64,000 bases of DNA, taken from assembly GCF_045310525.1 (NCBI RefSeq), contig NZ_JBJHZY010000003.1, positions 248,001-312,000 of the forward strand. Reading direction: 5' to 3'. The position numbers and the translations under genes are program-made. Below are positions 26,001-34,066 of this stretch, in pieces (the stretch's first letter is position 1; each line of letters opens with the position of its first letter). The stretch comes from Clostridium_AT radicumherbarum. GTDB taxonomy: Bacteria; Bacillota; Clostridia; Clostridiales; Clostridiaceae. Below the pieces are notes generated by a model, which was not told the origin of the DNA, did no database searches, and was given only the letters and a program-made list of their open reading frames with translations.

Positions 26001-26085
26001 TAAATGTCCTAAATGGACATTTACGAGCAATTATCGAGCGGGAGCGAGAGGGCTTAATTGCTCAGTGCTTCCGACTAAAGGGAGG
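26001..26085 (+). repeat. 85-bp SD-bounded repeat, tandem copy 2
   Basis: Same order as copy 1 with compensating stem changes: AAATGTCC-TAAAT-GGACATTT, then GAGCAATTA/TAATTGCTC around CGAGCGGGAGCGAG, then CAGTGCTTCCGACTAAA and GGGAGG. The final GGGAGG is the ribosome binding site of purA. Confidence 0.85.
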
Positions 26086-26091
26086 AAAAAA

Positions 26092-27378
26092 ATGTCAGCA
26101 TTTATAGTTTTAGGAGCTCAATGGGGCGATGAAGGTAAGGGGAAGATGACAGATTACTTAGCTGAAAAAGCTCAAGTTGTTGTCAGATTTCAAGGTGGAA
26201 ATAATGCAGGCCATACAGTTGAAGTAGGAGATAAGCAATATAAGCTTCATTTAATACCTTCAGGTATTCTATATGGAAGTAAATTAAATGTAATTGGAAA
26301 TGGTGTTGTTCTGGACCCAAAAGCTATGTTTGAGGAAATAGATTATCTAGAAAATTTAGGAGTTAAAGTTACTCCTGAAAATTTAATAATTAGTGATAGA
26401 GCACAAGTTATTATGCCATATCATAAGCTTTTTGATTCCTTAAAGGAAAAAGGCAGAGGGAAAAATGATATTGGAACAACTGGTAAAGGCATTGGCCCTT
26501 GCTATACAGATAAAGCTGAAAGAAGCGGTATAAGAGTTTGTGATTTAATTCATCCTGAAGTTTTTAAAGAGAAACTTGAGGAAAATATAAAGGCTAAGAA
26601 TGAAATTATAACAAAGGTTTATGGAGAAAGCCCTTTAAACTTTGAGGCTATATATAATGAGTACTTAGGTTTTGCAGAAAAGATGAGACCTTTCGTTAAG
26701 GATATATCCGTTATAGTATACGATGAAATAAAAAAAGGAAAACAGGTTTTATTTGAAGGAGCACAGGGTACGCTTTTAGATATAGACTATGGCTCATATC
26801 CATATGTAACTTCCTCAAATACTATAGCTGGTGGGGTTTGTACTGGAGCAGGAATTGGACCAACAATGATAAATAGTGCTGTTGGTATAGCTAAGGCATA
26901 TACTACAAGAGTAGGAAAGGGTCCATTTCCAACTGAGTTAGAAGATGAAACTGGAGATTGGATAAGAGAAAAGGGCTTCGAATATGGAGTTACAACAGGC
27001 AGAGCTAGACGCTGCGGATGGCTTGATTTAGTAATACTTAAGAGCTCTGCAAGAGTATCCGGTTTAACGAGCTTTACAGTGACTAAAATAGATACCTTAG
27101 CTGGGCTTGAAAAAATTAAGATATGTGTTGGATATAAATTAAATGGCAAGGTAATAGATTATTTCCCAGCAAGTCTTGAAGATTTAGCTAAGTGTGAACC
27201 AATATATGAAGAATTTGACGGTTGGGATGATAGTGCTTCTAAGGCTAGAAGCTTTGAAGAACTTCCTTTAAATGCAAAAAAATATTTAAGAAGAATAGAA
27301 GAATTTACAGGGGTTAAAATATCAATAGTTTCAGTAGGACCTAGAAGAGATCAAACTATTGAGGTAAGCAGCCTATAA
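26092..27378 (+). CDS. purA: Adenylosuccinate synthetase PurA
   Basis: 428 residues, full length. The phosphate-binding loop GAQWGDEGKGK opens the protein; the IMP/GTP signature QGGNNAGHT, GTTGKGIGPCYTDKAERSGIR, the lysine-arginine region TTGRARRCGWLDLV and the terminal guanine-binding SVGPRRDQTI are all present. It joins IMP and aspartate with GTP in AMP synthesis. The start is ATG 26092, seven bases after GGGAGG; the frame stays open upstream through the repeat units (encoding MFRLKGG), which is not coding. It has its own terminator; no other purine genes are nearby. Confidence 0.97.
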   Translation: MSAFIVLGAQWGDEGKGKMTDYLAEKAQVVVRFQGGNNAGHTVEVGDKQYKLHLIPSGILYGSKLNVIGNGVVLDPKAMFEEIDYLENLGVKVTPENLIISDRAQVIMPYHKLFDSLKEKGRGKNDIGTTGKGIGPCYTDKAERSGIRVCDLIHPEVFKEKLEENIKAKNEIITKVYGESPLNFEAIYNEYLGFAEKMRPFVKDISVIVYDEIKKGKQVLFEGAQGTLLDIDYGSYPYVTSSNTIAGGVCTGAGIGPTMINSAVGIAKAYTTRVGKGPFPTELEDETGDWIREKGFEYGVTTGRARRCGWLDLVILKSSARVSGLTSFTVTKIDTLAGLEKIKICVGYKLNGKVIDYFPASLEDLAKCEPIYEEFDGWDDSASKARSFEELPLNAKKYLRRIEEFTGVKISIVSVGPRRDQTIEVSSL

Positions 27379-27397
27379 TTTTATAATTTATTTTGGC

Positions 27398-27428
27398 AGG
27401 AAGAATTTTTGAGGATTCTTCCTTTTTC
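27398..27428 (+). terminator. Terminator of purA
   Basis: AGGAAGAAT/ATTCTTCCT with an eight-base loop, then TTTTC. Confidence 0.85.
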
Positions 27429-27547
27429 TTAATTAAAATTTTATAAAATGTTTTATAAATATCTTTATTATTAAATTTAACTCTGCTATAATATAACCAT
27501 ATCATAGTAAAACAGTATGATTTAAATTCATAGAGGAGAGTGTAATT

Positions 27548-27730
27548 ATGATTAATAAAGAAATGACTATTGGCGAAATAGTTAGAAATTATCCAGATTC
27601 AGTTGGAATATTAATGAGCTTTGGAATGGGCTGTGTTGGATGCCCAGCATCACAGGCAGAAACTTTAGAAGAAGCTGCAATGGTACATGGCTTTGATGTA
27701 GAAGAATTAATTGAAGCATTAAATGCTTAA
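27548..27730 (+). CDS. DUF1858 redox-disulfide protein (CxxC)
   Basis: A 60-residue, single-domain DUF1858 protein (the 'hybrid cluster protein-associated' redox-disulfide type). MTIGEIVRNYPDSVGILMSFG is followed by CVGC, the presumed redox-active pair, and ETLEEAAMVHGFDVEEL. It is cytosolic and probably acts in thiol or metal-redox chemistry; no hybrid cluster protein gene is adjacent. The site AGAGGAG precedes ATG. A paralogue with TGA in place of the second Cys codon follows 97 bases after its stop. Confidence 0.9.
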   Translation: MINKEMTIGEIVRNYPDSVGILMSFGMGCVGCPASQAETLEEAAMVHGFDVEELIEALNA

Positions 27731-27740
27731 TTACATAAAG

Positions 27741-27776
27741 GATACTCGGAGGTTAAATCCGAGTATCTTTTATTTT
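27741..27776 (+). terminator. Terminator between DUF1858 genes
   Basis: A perfect 10-bp stem GATACTCGGA/TCCGAGTATC, seven-base loop, then TTTTATTTTTT. It separates the two DUF1858 genes into different transcripts. Confidence 0.9.
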
Positions 27777-27826
27777 TTGGGAAATAATAAATAAGGTATA
27801 AAAGTTTAATAAAAGAAGGTGATTAT

Positions 27827-28018
27827 ATGAAGGTTACTGGTAATATGACTATTGGAGAGGTAGTTAAAATGCACAAGGGTGCTGCTGAAGTTCTAATGTC
27901 TTTTGGTATGGGATGTATATCCTGACCTGGAGCGCAGATGGAAACCCTTGAAGAAGGTGCGCTAGTCCATGGATTGGACTTAAATGATATGATAGATGCG
28001 TTGAATAAATTAAATTAA
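27827..28018 (+). CDS. DUF1858 selenoprotein candidate (CxxU)
   Basis: A 63-residue paralogue of the preceding protein interrupted by one in-frame TGA (27923-27925) at residue 33. The frame before it (MTIGEVVKMHKGAAEVLMSF, GMGCIS) and after it (PGAQMETLEEGALVHGLDL) aligns without gaps to the upstream protein, and the TGA falls exactly on the second Cys of CxxC. A hairpin meeting bacterial SECIS rules follows (27928-27969). The simplest reading is selenocysteine insertion giving a CxxU redox site, the sort of exchange known for thiol oxidoreductases in clostridia. The alternative is a recent nonsense mutation of TGT/TGC. GAAGGTG precedes ATG 27827. Confidence 0.75.
27928..27969 (+). promoter_or_regulatory. 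SECIS-like hairpin after in-frame TGA
   Basis: TGG (27928-27930) and AGCGCA (27931-27936) pair with TGCGCT (27958-27963) and CCA (27967-27969); the upper stem CCTT/AAGG (27946-27957) closes a four-base loop GAAG that begins with G. The loop starts 24 bases after the TGA, within the 16-37 range usual for bacterial SECIS elements. It was folded by eye. Confidence 0.6.
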
Positions 28019-28038
28019 GAATTTATTATAAGTGAATT

Positions 28039-28073
28039 AAAAAAGGAGGAGGAATTAAACCTCATCCTTTTTT
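28039..28073. terminator. Bidirectional terminator
   Basis: AAAAAAGGA(G)GAGG pairs with CCTC(A)TCCTTTTTT around AATTAAA, with one mismatch, between the converging DUF1858 and DUF4097 genes. Confidence 0.8.
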
Positions 28074-28089
28074 ATATAAAATATTAACA

Positions 28090-29013
28090 TCATTTTTCTA
28101 TATTTACACTTCCAGAAGATGTATGGATTGAAATTTTATTTTTATCACTTGTTACTGTTCCTTTAAGTTCATGTCTGTTATTATTGCTAGTTACGGTAAT
28201 AGGGAAACTGCTTCTAATACTGCCGGAGCTAGCTGAAGCATCTAGGTAGAAGTCTGAGTTTTCAGGAAGTTTTACAGTTACGCTGCCTGAGGATGCATTA
28301 ATATTTATATTGTTATTAAAGGAAGCATATTCAGCTCGTATACTTCCGGAAGAAGAGGAAGCTTTTAAATCACCGCTAAAACCAATGAGTCTTTGACTTC
28401 CTGAGGAACTGTTTAATTCTGAGGTTTTTGTAGTAAGATTTTCGGTAGTTAGGCTTCCAGAACTGCTGTTATAATTAAAGTCATCTGCATAAATTTGCTT
28501 AATATTTGTGCTTCCGGAGCTTAAATTACAGCTTAAGTTCTTTAGTTTTAAAGAACTTAAATTAATACTCCCAGAAGAAGAGTCAAGCTTAAGATTTCTT
28601 CCATATGAAGCTGGAACATTTACATCAAGCTTTAAGTCATAGTTAAAGAATCCAAAAGTCATTATATTTTTACTTTTAGTATTAATATAAAGGGTATCGC
28701 CACTTAAGTAACATTCTAGCTCAGGCTTAGTAAATGAGGAGCTGGTTGTAACATTACCATAAAAATGAGCTTTTACTTCTAAGCCATCATAAGGTATTAC
28801 ATTAATTTGAGCACTAGATACATTAACAGAAATAGTATTTATTCCATTAATGTTTATAGACTTTTCATCATTAATGTTATACATGCTTTTTTCTGGACTA
28901 AATATTTTAGTATTGGTAAACAGTACTATTGCCCCAATTCCATAAGTAATAACAACTATAGATAAAAGACATAAAACAATCTTTTTTATATTCCATTCGC
29001 TTTTAAATTTCAT
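28090..29013 (-). CDS. DUF4097-family beta-strand repeat protein
   Basis: 307 residues: an N-terminal transmembrane anchor (VLCLLSIVVITYGIGAIVLF, about residues 12-31), then an extracytoplasmic right-handed beta-repeat domain. At least eight strands carry an SSGS turn spaced about 18-22 residues apart (SSSGSINLSS, SSGSTNIKQ, SSSGSLTTEN, SSSGSIRAEY, ASSGSVTVKL and so on). DUF4097 proteins accompany PadR and HAAS genes in Firmicutes; the role is an envelope-associated adhesin-like or anti-stress component, undefined. It is the last gene of the padR-HAAS-DUF4097 operon. Confidence 0.85.
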   Translation of the reverse strand: MKFKSEWNIKKIVLCLLSIVVITYGIGAIVLFTNTKIFSPEKSMYNINDEKSININGINTISVNVSSAQINVIPYDGLEVKAHFYGNVTTSSSFTKPELECYLSGDTLYINTKSKNIMTFGFFNYDLKLDVNVPASYGRNLKLDSSSGSINLSSLKLKNLSCNLSSGSTNIKQIYADDFNYNSSSGSLTTENLTTKTSELNSSSGSQRLIGFSGDLKASSSSGSIRAEYASFNNNININASSGSVTVKLPENSDFYLDASASSGSIRSSFPITVTSNNNRHELKGTVTSDKNKISIHTSSGSVNIEK

Positions 29014-29022
29014 TTTATATAC

Positions 29023-29646
29023 CTACCTTTTTATAATACTAATATTCCATTTGATATATTTATTTACTGCTAAGCAAAAATATTTTATGACATAAAAAAG
29101 TCCAATGCAGAAGAGGGCGCCTAAGGCTGTTGTTCCTATGCCAAAAAGTACAGTTAAAATAAATGGTACACTTGAAGGTAAATTTATATAATTAGGAAAT
29201 AAAGGCGCAAATATAGGACTAAGAGTTACTAGAAGTCCTGATACTGCAATAGATATTGCAGCAGCGGCTAAGCCAATCAAAGCCGCTCCAGCAGCTACGA
29301 AAATCCATATAACAAAAATCAAGTTAAAAAAACTAAGTGCCAAAGCTGCAATTATAGATGGGATTATGCTTCTTTCATTACTTTTTAACGTTGAATGATC
29401 TCTATAATCTATATTGCTATCTGAATAAGAATTAAATTCTACTTTTTCTTCTTCAAAATTACCGCTATACTGCTTTGCAATGTCAGAAGGACTTCCAAGT
29501 TCTTTAATAAGTTCTTCATCAGTTTTGCCATTTTGAAGGCCTATTCTAAAATGCTCTTCATAATCATATAATATGTCTTTCTTCTCTTCCTGGTTAAAAG
29601 TTGTAAGAGAAGCTTCTAGAGTTTTTATAAATTCATCTCTATTCAT
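29023..29646 (-). CDS. HAAS (DUF1700) membrane protein
   Basis: 207 residues: an N-terminal helical HAAS domain (MNRDEFIKTLEASL, EEHFRIGLQNGKTDEELIKELGSPSDIAKQY), a charged linker, then three to four transmembrane segments from about residue 95. It lies four bases after the padR stop and ten before the DUF4097 gene. HAAS proteins act with PadR repressors in envelope signalling. The same HAAS start occurs in the RDD fusion at 8621-9346. Confidence 0.85.
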   Translation of the reverse strand: MNRDEFIKTLEASLTTFNQEEKKDILYDYEEHFRIGLQNGKTDEELIKELGSPSDIAKQYSGNFEEEKVEFNSYSDSNIDYRDHSTLKSNERSIIPSIIAALALSFFNLIFVIWIFVAAGAALIGLAAAAISIAVSGLLVTLSPIFAPLFPNYINLPSSVPFILTVLFGIGTTALGALFCIGLFYVIKYFCLAVNKYIKWNISIIKR

Positions 29647-29650
29647 TAAT

Positions 29651-29962
29651 TTAATCCTCCTTTAATATATTGTTAACACCTTTAGTAAGCTCTTTCCATT
29701 CGTTAATAAGCTCTTCTTTGGTGGCTTTGCCTAACTCTGTTAATCTATAGTATTTTCTTGGCGGACCTTCTTGAGATTCTTGAAGATAAGTTGTAAAATA
29801 ACCCTCTCCATTTAATCTTCTAAGTATGGGGTAAATGGTTCCATCAGATATTTCTATGCTTTGGGAAATTTCATTTACAAGCTCATAACCATAGCAATCC
29901 TTTTTATCCAGAACTGCTAGTACGCAAAGCTCTAGTATTCCCTTCTTAAGTTGAATGTTCAT
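29651..29962 (-). CDS. PadR-family transcriptional regulator
   Basis: 103 residues with the PadR winged helix: MNIQLKKGILELCVLAVLDKKDCYGYELV, the recognition region ISDGTIYPILRRLNGEGYF and the wing GPPRKYYRLTELG. ATG 29962 is chosen because AAGGAATG lies upstream; the frame continues to 30007 without a site. It is first in the padR-HAAS-DUF4097 operon and probably represses it. It is closely similar to the regulator at 8296. Confidence 0.9.
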   Translation of the reverse strand: MNIQLKKGILELCVLAVLDKKDCYGYELVNEISQSIEISDGTIYPILRRLNGEGYFTTYLQESQEGPPRKYYRLTELGKATKEELINEWKELTKGVNNILKED

Positions 29963-30146
29963 AATATCATTCCTTTTGGTTATTTTTGTATGTCTATAGT
30001 ATATCATTCAGTAGTGTATAATGCAATATAGCATAAAATATTACATAATTATTAAATAATATTACTAATAATTGTTAAATGCCTAAAATACTAGTATAAT
30101 TGTATAAATAGAAGTCAAATAATCTACATACAAAGGATGGAAGGCA

Positions 30147-30704
30147 ATGAGCTACTTATTAAACCTTGATAATATAATATTGCATTTTTTCTCTGTAGTA
30201 ATTAAGAATAAATTTTTTGATACCGTGATGCCCATCGCTTCAAACATAAATAATAATGGAGAAGTATGGATACTAATAGCAATTGTATTGTTATTAAATA
30301 AAAATATTGAAGTTAAAGAAATGGGTATAGCAATGCTTATAGCTTTATTATTAGGATTAATATTAGGTGAAGGTGTTCTTAAAAACCTAATTGGCAGGGT
30401 AAGACCTACTTCACCAGCTTATAATTATACCTTTATAATTACACCTCCGAAATCCTTTTCTTTTCCATCAGGGCATACTACTTCTTCTTTTGCTGCTTAT
30501 GGGGTATGCTTATTTAAAAAGGCAAGATATAGATATTTTGCATTAGCTTTGGCTATAACTATAGCCTTTTCTCGAATTTATCTTCATGTTCATTATCCTT
30601 CAGATATACTTGGAGGCATATTACTAGGGCTAATTTCTGCCAAGATAGCAGTTAATATAAGCAAGAAGTTTTTTAGAAAAAAAGTTTTGAAGGGAGAAAA
30701 TTAA
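30147..30704 (+). CDS. PAP2-family membrane phosphatase
   Basis: A 185-residue membrane phosphatase with five to six helices and the three PAP2 motifs: KNLIGRVRP (about residues 79-87), PSGHT (about 106-110) and SRIYLHVHYPSD (about 142-153). Likely substrates are undecaprenyl pyrophosphate or phosphatidate; the short length fits a BcrC/YodM-like enzyme. Its stop overlaps the next start (TAATG), so translation of the thioesterase is probably coupled. Confidence 0.9.
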   Translation: MSYLLNLDNIILHFFSVVIKNKFFDTVMPIASNINNNGEVWILIAIVLLLNKNIEVKEMGIAMLIALLLGLILGEGVLKNLIGRVRPTSPAYNYTFIITPPKSFSFPSGHTTSSFAAYGVCLFKKARYRYFALALAITIAFSRIYLHVHYPSDILGGILLGLISAKIAVNISKKFFRKKVLKGEN

Positions 30705-31453
30705 TGTCAGGTTTTGTATATGAAAAAGAATATGAAATTCACTATTATGAGGTAGATTATAAAAAAAGAGTTCTTATAACAAGCATAGTTGACTATTTAG
30801 AAGACTCAGCAACAAAACAATCTGACGAACTTGGAATAGGCATGGACTATTTAGTTGAAAATAACCTTGGCTGGGTACTTTATAAATGGAATATTCACAT
30901 GTATAAGTATCCAGTTTATGGAGAGAAAATACTTATTAGAACTTGTCCCTGTGCTATGAAAAAGTTCTATGCCTATAGAACCTTTGAATTATTAAACTCC
31001 AATGGTGAGACACTTGGAAAAGCAGAATCTGTATGGTTTTTATTAAATATAGAAAAGAGAAGACCTGTAAGAGTAAGTGAGGATATTCTTAGTGCTTATG
31101 GATTGACTTCTAATGATGATAAACCCCTTGAAATAGAAAATATAAAATCGCTTGAAAATTATAATTATGAAAAACAATTTAGTGTAAGATACAGTGATAT
31201 AGATACAAATAGACATGTAAATAATGAAAAGTATATAGCCTGGGCTATAGAAACCTTGCCATTAGATACAGTATTAAACTACACTTTAAAAAATATAAAA
31301 GTAACCTATGAGAAGGAAACAATCTATGGTGAGGACATAAGAGTATTAACTGAAATAGAACAAGGAGAGAACAATATAATTTGTAATCATAAAATTTTAA
31401 ATAAAGAAGAAAAAGAACTAACACTTCTTAAAACAACCTGGGAGAAAATATAA
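30704..31453 (+). CDS. Acyl-ACP thioesterase
   Basis: A 249-residue double-hotdog thioesterase (PF01643). The first hotdog has VDYKKRVLITSIVDYLEDSA and LGWVLYKWNIHMYKYP; the second has the catalytic region RYSDIDTNRHVNNEKYIAWAIETLP, where the Asn and His are catalytic-type residues. It releases fatty acids from acyl carrier protein in the cytosol. Coupling to the PAP2 gene by TAATG points to a shared lipid role. Confidence 0.9.
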   Translation: MSGFVYEKEYEIHYYEVDYKKRVLITSIVDYLEDSATKQSDELGIGMDYLVENNLGWVLYKWNIHMYKYPVYGEKILIRTCPCAMKKFYAYRTFELLNSNGETLGKAESVWFLLNIEKRRPVRVSEDILSAYGLTSNDDKPLEIENIKSLENYNYEKQFSVRYSDIDTNRHVNNEKYIAWAIETLPLDTVLNYTLKNIKVTYEKETIYGEDIRVLTEIEQGENNIICNHKILNKEEKELTLLKTTWEKI

Positions 31454-31469
31454 AAAATCTCCCTTTTTT
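31440..31469 (+). terminator. Terminator overlapping thioesterase stop
   Basis: GGGAGA/TCTCCC with a 12-base A-rich loop, then TTTTTT; the 5' arm lies in the last codons. Confidence 0.75.
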
Positions 31470-31556
31470 ATTTTATTATATTATAAGATTTGATAAAATA
31501 TTATATATGATATTGTCAATAATGATAAAAATTGTCGTTGATATAAGAAGGGAAGT

Positions 31557-33395
31557 TTGGTTGTGGGAGAAAAGCATATACAATCGGGTATAGAGCCTAT
31601 TGGTAATAGTACTGAACTTAAAGATACGCAGGAAAAACTAGTAAGGGTAAATAGACTTTATTCTATTTTGAGCAAAATTAACCACGCAATAGTAAGAATA
31701 GAGGATTCAAAGCTGTTATATAAAGAAGCTTGTAGGATAGTTGTAGATGATGGGCTCTTTAAGGCGGCATGGATTGGAAATATAAATGCAGAAACAAATA
31801 AAGTAGAGCTTGTGGCACAATGCGGTCTTGGAAAGAATGAAGAGTGTAAACTGTCAAAGAATTTTACAAAACATAATATTAAAGATTTTAAATTAATAAC
31901 TAAAGCAGTGAATGATTGTGAGCAGGTTATTTGCCATGATGTTAAAAATGAAATGACTAGCTCACCAATTTACTCTGAACTACTGCTGTGCAAAATTGAA
32001 TCTTGTGCAGTGTTTCCCTTAAAATTAAATAGCAAGGTTTTTGGAATGATGATGTTTTACTCTGGTGAAGATTCCTTTTTAGAACAGGAAGAGGTTAAAT
32101 TACTTAATTCCCTTTGTGAAGATATTTCTTTTGTAGTTTCATCAATTGAAAAGGAAGCTGAAAGGAAGCAAATTGAAGAGGATCTAAGGCAAAGTGAAGA
32201 AAGGTATAGGAAGATATTTGAGATTTCTCCAGCAGCTATTCTTGTTCATTCCCAATGGATGATTGAATATGCAAACTTAGCTGCAGCAAAGCTTTTAGGT
32301 GCAGAAAATCCAGATATATTAGTTGGGAACTGCATTTTAAATTACATAGATAAAGACTATCATCACCTTGTTATAGATCGAAAGAAAAAAATAAAGCATT
32401 ATGGTGTGGCCATGCCTTTTGAAGAAGAAAAGTATATAAAATTGGATGGAACAGTAATCGATGTAGAAGCTACAGGCGCACTTTTTCCCTACAAAGATAA
32501 AAATGCTATGGTTTCTGTAGTTAGAGATATTACTGAGAGAAAAAAACTTGAGCAGCTTAGAATCGCATCTGAAGAAAAGGAAAGACTCTTAATTGAGGCT
32601 AAGCAATATGATATATTAAAAACTGAGTTCTTCGCAAATCTTTCACATGAGCTCAGGACACCTATAAATGTTATACTATCGGCAATACAGCTTTTAAATC
32701 TATATGCTGATGAAGGTACTATAGATATTAATAATAAAAATATTAGTAAGTATATTAGTACAATGCAGCAGAACTGTTATAGACTTTTAAGGCTTGTGAG
32801 TAATATAATAGACATTACTAAAATTGATACAGGCTACTTTGATCTTGAGCTTGCTAATTACAATATAATTAATATTGTAGAGGATATAACCTTATCAGTT
32901 TCTGAATATATAGAACAAAAGGGGATAACCTTAATTTTTGATACCGAAGTTGAGGAAAAGATTATGGCATGTGATTCAGATAAGATAGACAGAATAATGC
33001 TTAATCTTTTGTCAAATGCAGTTAAATTTACAAACCCTGGTGGAAAGATAATGGTTAATATTTATGATAAAGATACAATGATAATAATATCAGTTAAAGA
33101 CAATGGCATTGGCATACCAAGGGAAAAGCAAAAATTAATATTTGAAAGATTTCATCAAGTTGATAAGTCTCTAACTAGAAGCCATGAAGGAAGCGGTATA
33201 GGACTTTCTATAGTGAAATCTTTAGTGGAACTTCATGGAGGCAATATAAGTGTAAAAAGTGATTATAAAAAGGGCACTGAGTTTATTATTGAACTGCCAG
33301 TGAGGTTTGTAAAATCAAAGGGAACACAGTATCATAATACAAATGAAGATAATATTGAGAAAATAAACATTGAATTCTCAGATATTTATTCATAA
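31557..33395 (+). CDS. Cytoplasmic GAF-PAS sensor histidine kinase
   Basis: 612 residues with no transmembrane segment. Order: a GAF-like domain (about 35-200; ACRIVVDDGLFKAAWIG, CAVFPLKLNSKVFGMMMFYS), a coiled linker, a PAS domain with PAC tail (about 210-335; SEERYRKIFEISPAAILVH, VVRDITERKKLEQ), the HisKA box FFANLSHELRTPINVIL with His364, and HATPase (NLLSNAVKFT, DNGIGIPREKQ, GSGIGLSIVKSLVELHGG). No receiver or regulator gene is adjacent, so it is an orphan kinase like those feeding Spo0A, which is a guess. Start TTG 31557 or GTG 31563. Confidence 0.9.
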   Translation: MVVGEKHIQSGIEPIGNSTELKDTQEKLVRVNRLYSILSKINHAIVRIEDSKLLYKEACRIVVDDGLFKAAWIGNINAETNKVELVAQCGLGKNEECKLSKNFTKHNIKDFKLITKAVNDCEQVICHDVKNEMTSSPIYSELLLCKIESCAVFPLKLNSKVFGMMMFYSGEDSFLEQEEVKLLNSLCEDISFVVSSIEKEAERKQIEEDLRQSEERYRKIFEISPAAILVHSQWMIEYANLAAAKLLGAENPDILVGNCILNYIDKDYHHLVIDRKKKIKHYGVAMPFEEEKYIKLDGTVIDVEATGALFPYKDKNAMVSVVRDITERKKLEQLRIASEEKERLLIEAKQYDILKTEFFANLSHELRTPINVILSAIQLLNLYADEGTIDINNKNISKYISTMQQNCYRLLRLVSNIIDITKIDTGYFDLELANYNIINIVEDITLSVSEYIEQKGITLIFDTEVEEKIMACDSDKIDRIMLNLLSNAVKFTNPGGKIMVNIYDKDTMIIISVKDNGIGIPREKQKLIFERFHQVDKSLTRSHEGSGIGLSIVKSLVELHGGNISVKSDYKKGTEFIIELPVRFVKSKGTQYHNTNEDNIEKINIEFSDIYS

Positions 33396-33401
33396 TAAAA
33401 T

Positions 33402-33432
33402 ATAGGGGCTGCTAAGCAGCCCCTATTGTTTT
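33402..33432. terminator. Bidirectional terminator
   Basis: A perfect 11-bp GC-rich stem ATAGGGGCTGC/GCAGCCCCTAT around TAA; it overlaps the end of the pgsA-like gene. Confidence 0.85.
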
Positions 33433-33971
33433 AAATTATGATCATCGTTATTAGATTTTGCTTTGTAAACTATTAAATAATTAAAAAATGCAACTAAGGC
33501 AGCGGCAATAGAAATATATAATAGATATATTCCTAAGGCTTTATCTAGGGATAGTGTTAAGATTGAGATATAAAAAAGGATCGTACCTAATTTGCCAAAG
33601 ATATTTGATGGTATAACTGTACCTCTTTTGTAAAGAAATAAACCACAGAAAATCATAAATATTTCTTTACCTGCAATGATTATAAGCATCCATATTGGTA
33701 TATAGGATTTGATTACTAGGCAAGTTAATACAGTAATAAGCATTAACTTATCTGCTAAAGGATCTAGAACAATTCCCACCTTGGTAATAAGATTAAATTT
33801 TCTAGCTATATATCCATCCAGAAGGTCTGTAACTCCTGCCAGTAGAAATATACCAACAGCATATAATAAGCTATTTAAACTAGGGGAAAAGAAAGCTATA
33901 AGAAATATAGGAATTAAAATTAATCTAAAGATTGTAAGTAAATTAGGTAAATTTATAATAATCCCCTCCAT
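33423..33971 (-). CDS. pgsA: CDP-alcohol phosphatidyltransferase, PgsA-like
   Basis: A 182-residue membrane enzyme. The complete CDP-alcohol motif is D49-LL-D52-G53-YI-A56-R57 ... G66 ... D70 ... D74 (TDLLDGYIARKF, VGIVLDPLADK). Length and N-terminus (NLPNLLTIFRLILIPIF) fit phosphatidylglycerophosphate synthase, which makes PGP from CDP-diacylglycerol and glycerol-3-phosphate. It is a single gene. If another pgsA exists elsewhere (often beside recA/cinA), this may be a paralogue for another phospholipid. Confidence 0.85.
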   Translation of the reverse strand: MEGIIINLPNLLTIFRLILIPIFLIAFFSPSLNSLLYAVGIFLLAGVTDLLDGYIARKFNLITKVGIVLDPLADKLMLITVLTCLVIKSYIPIWMLIIIAGKEIFMIFCGLFLYKRGTVIPSNIFGKLGTILFYISILTLSLDKALGIYLLYISIAAALVAFFNYLIVYKAKSNNDDHNLKQ

Positions 33972-34066
33972 TTTAAGCTTAATATATAATATGTATAAGC
34001 TTTGGCATATGTCAATATAATAGCATATTTTTACATTATAGTATAGGGTTTCAATTTGAATGTCAT

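Noticed and set aside
25981..26091. 37-codon N-terminal extension of PurA
   Set aside because: The frame is open but encodes repeat DNA. The proper GGGAGG site lies just before ATG 26092, where PurA homology begins.
27923..27925. Sequencing error or simple pseudogene at the TGA
   Set aside because: It cannot be excluded, but exact replacement of a redox Cys codon, intact frames on both sides and the SECIS-like hairpin favour selenocysteine.
31557..33395. Hybrid kinase or two-component pair
   Set aside because: No receiver domain is fused and no response regulator is adjacent; it is an orphan kinase.
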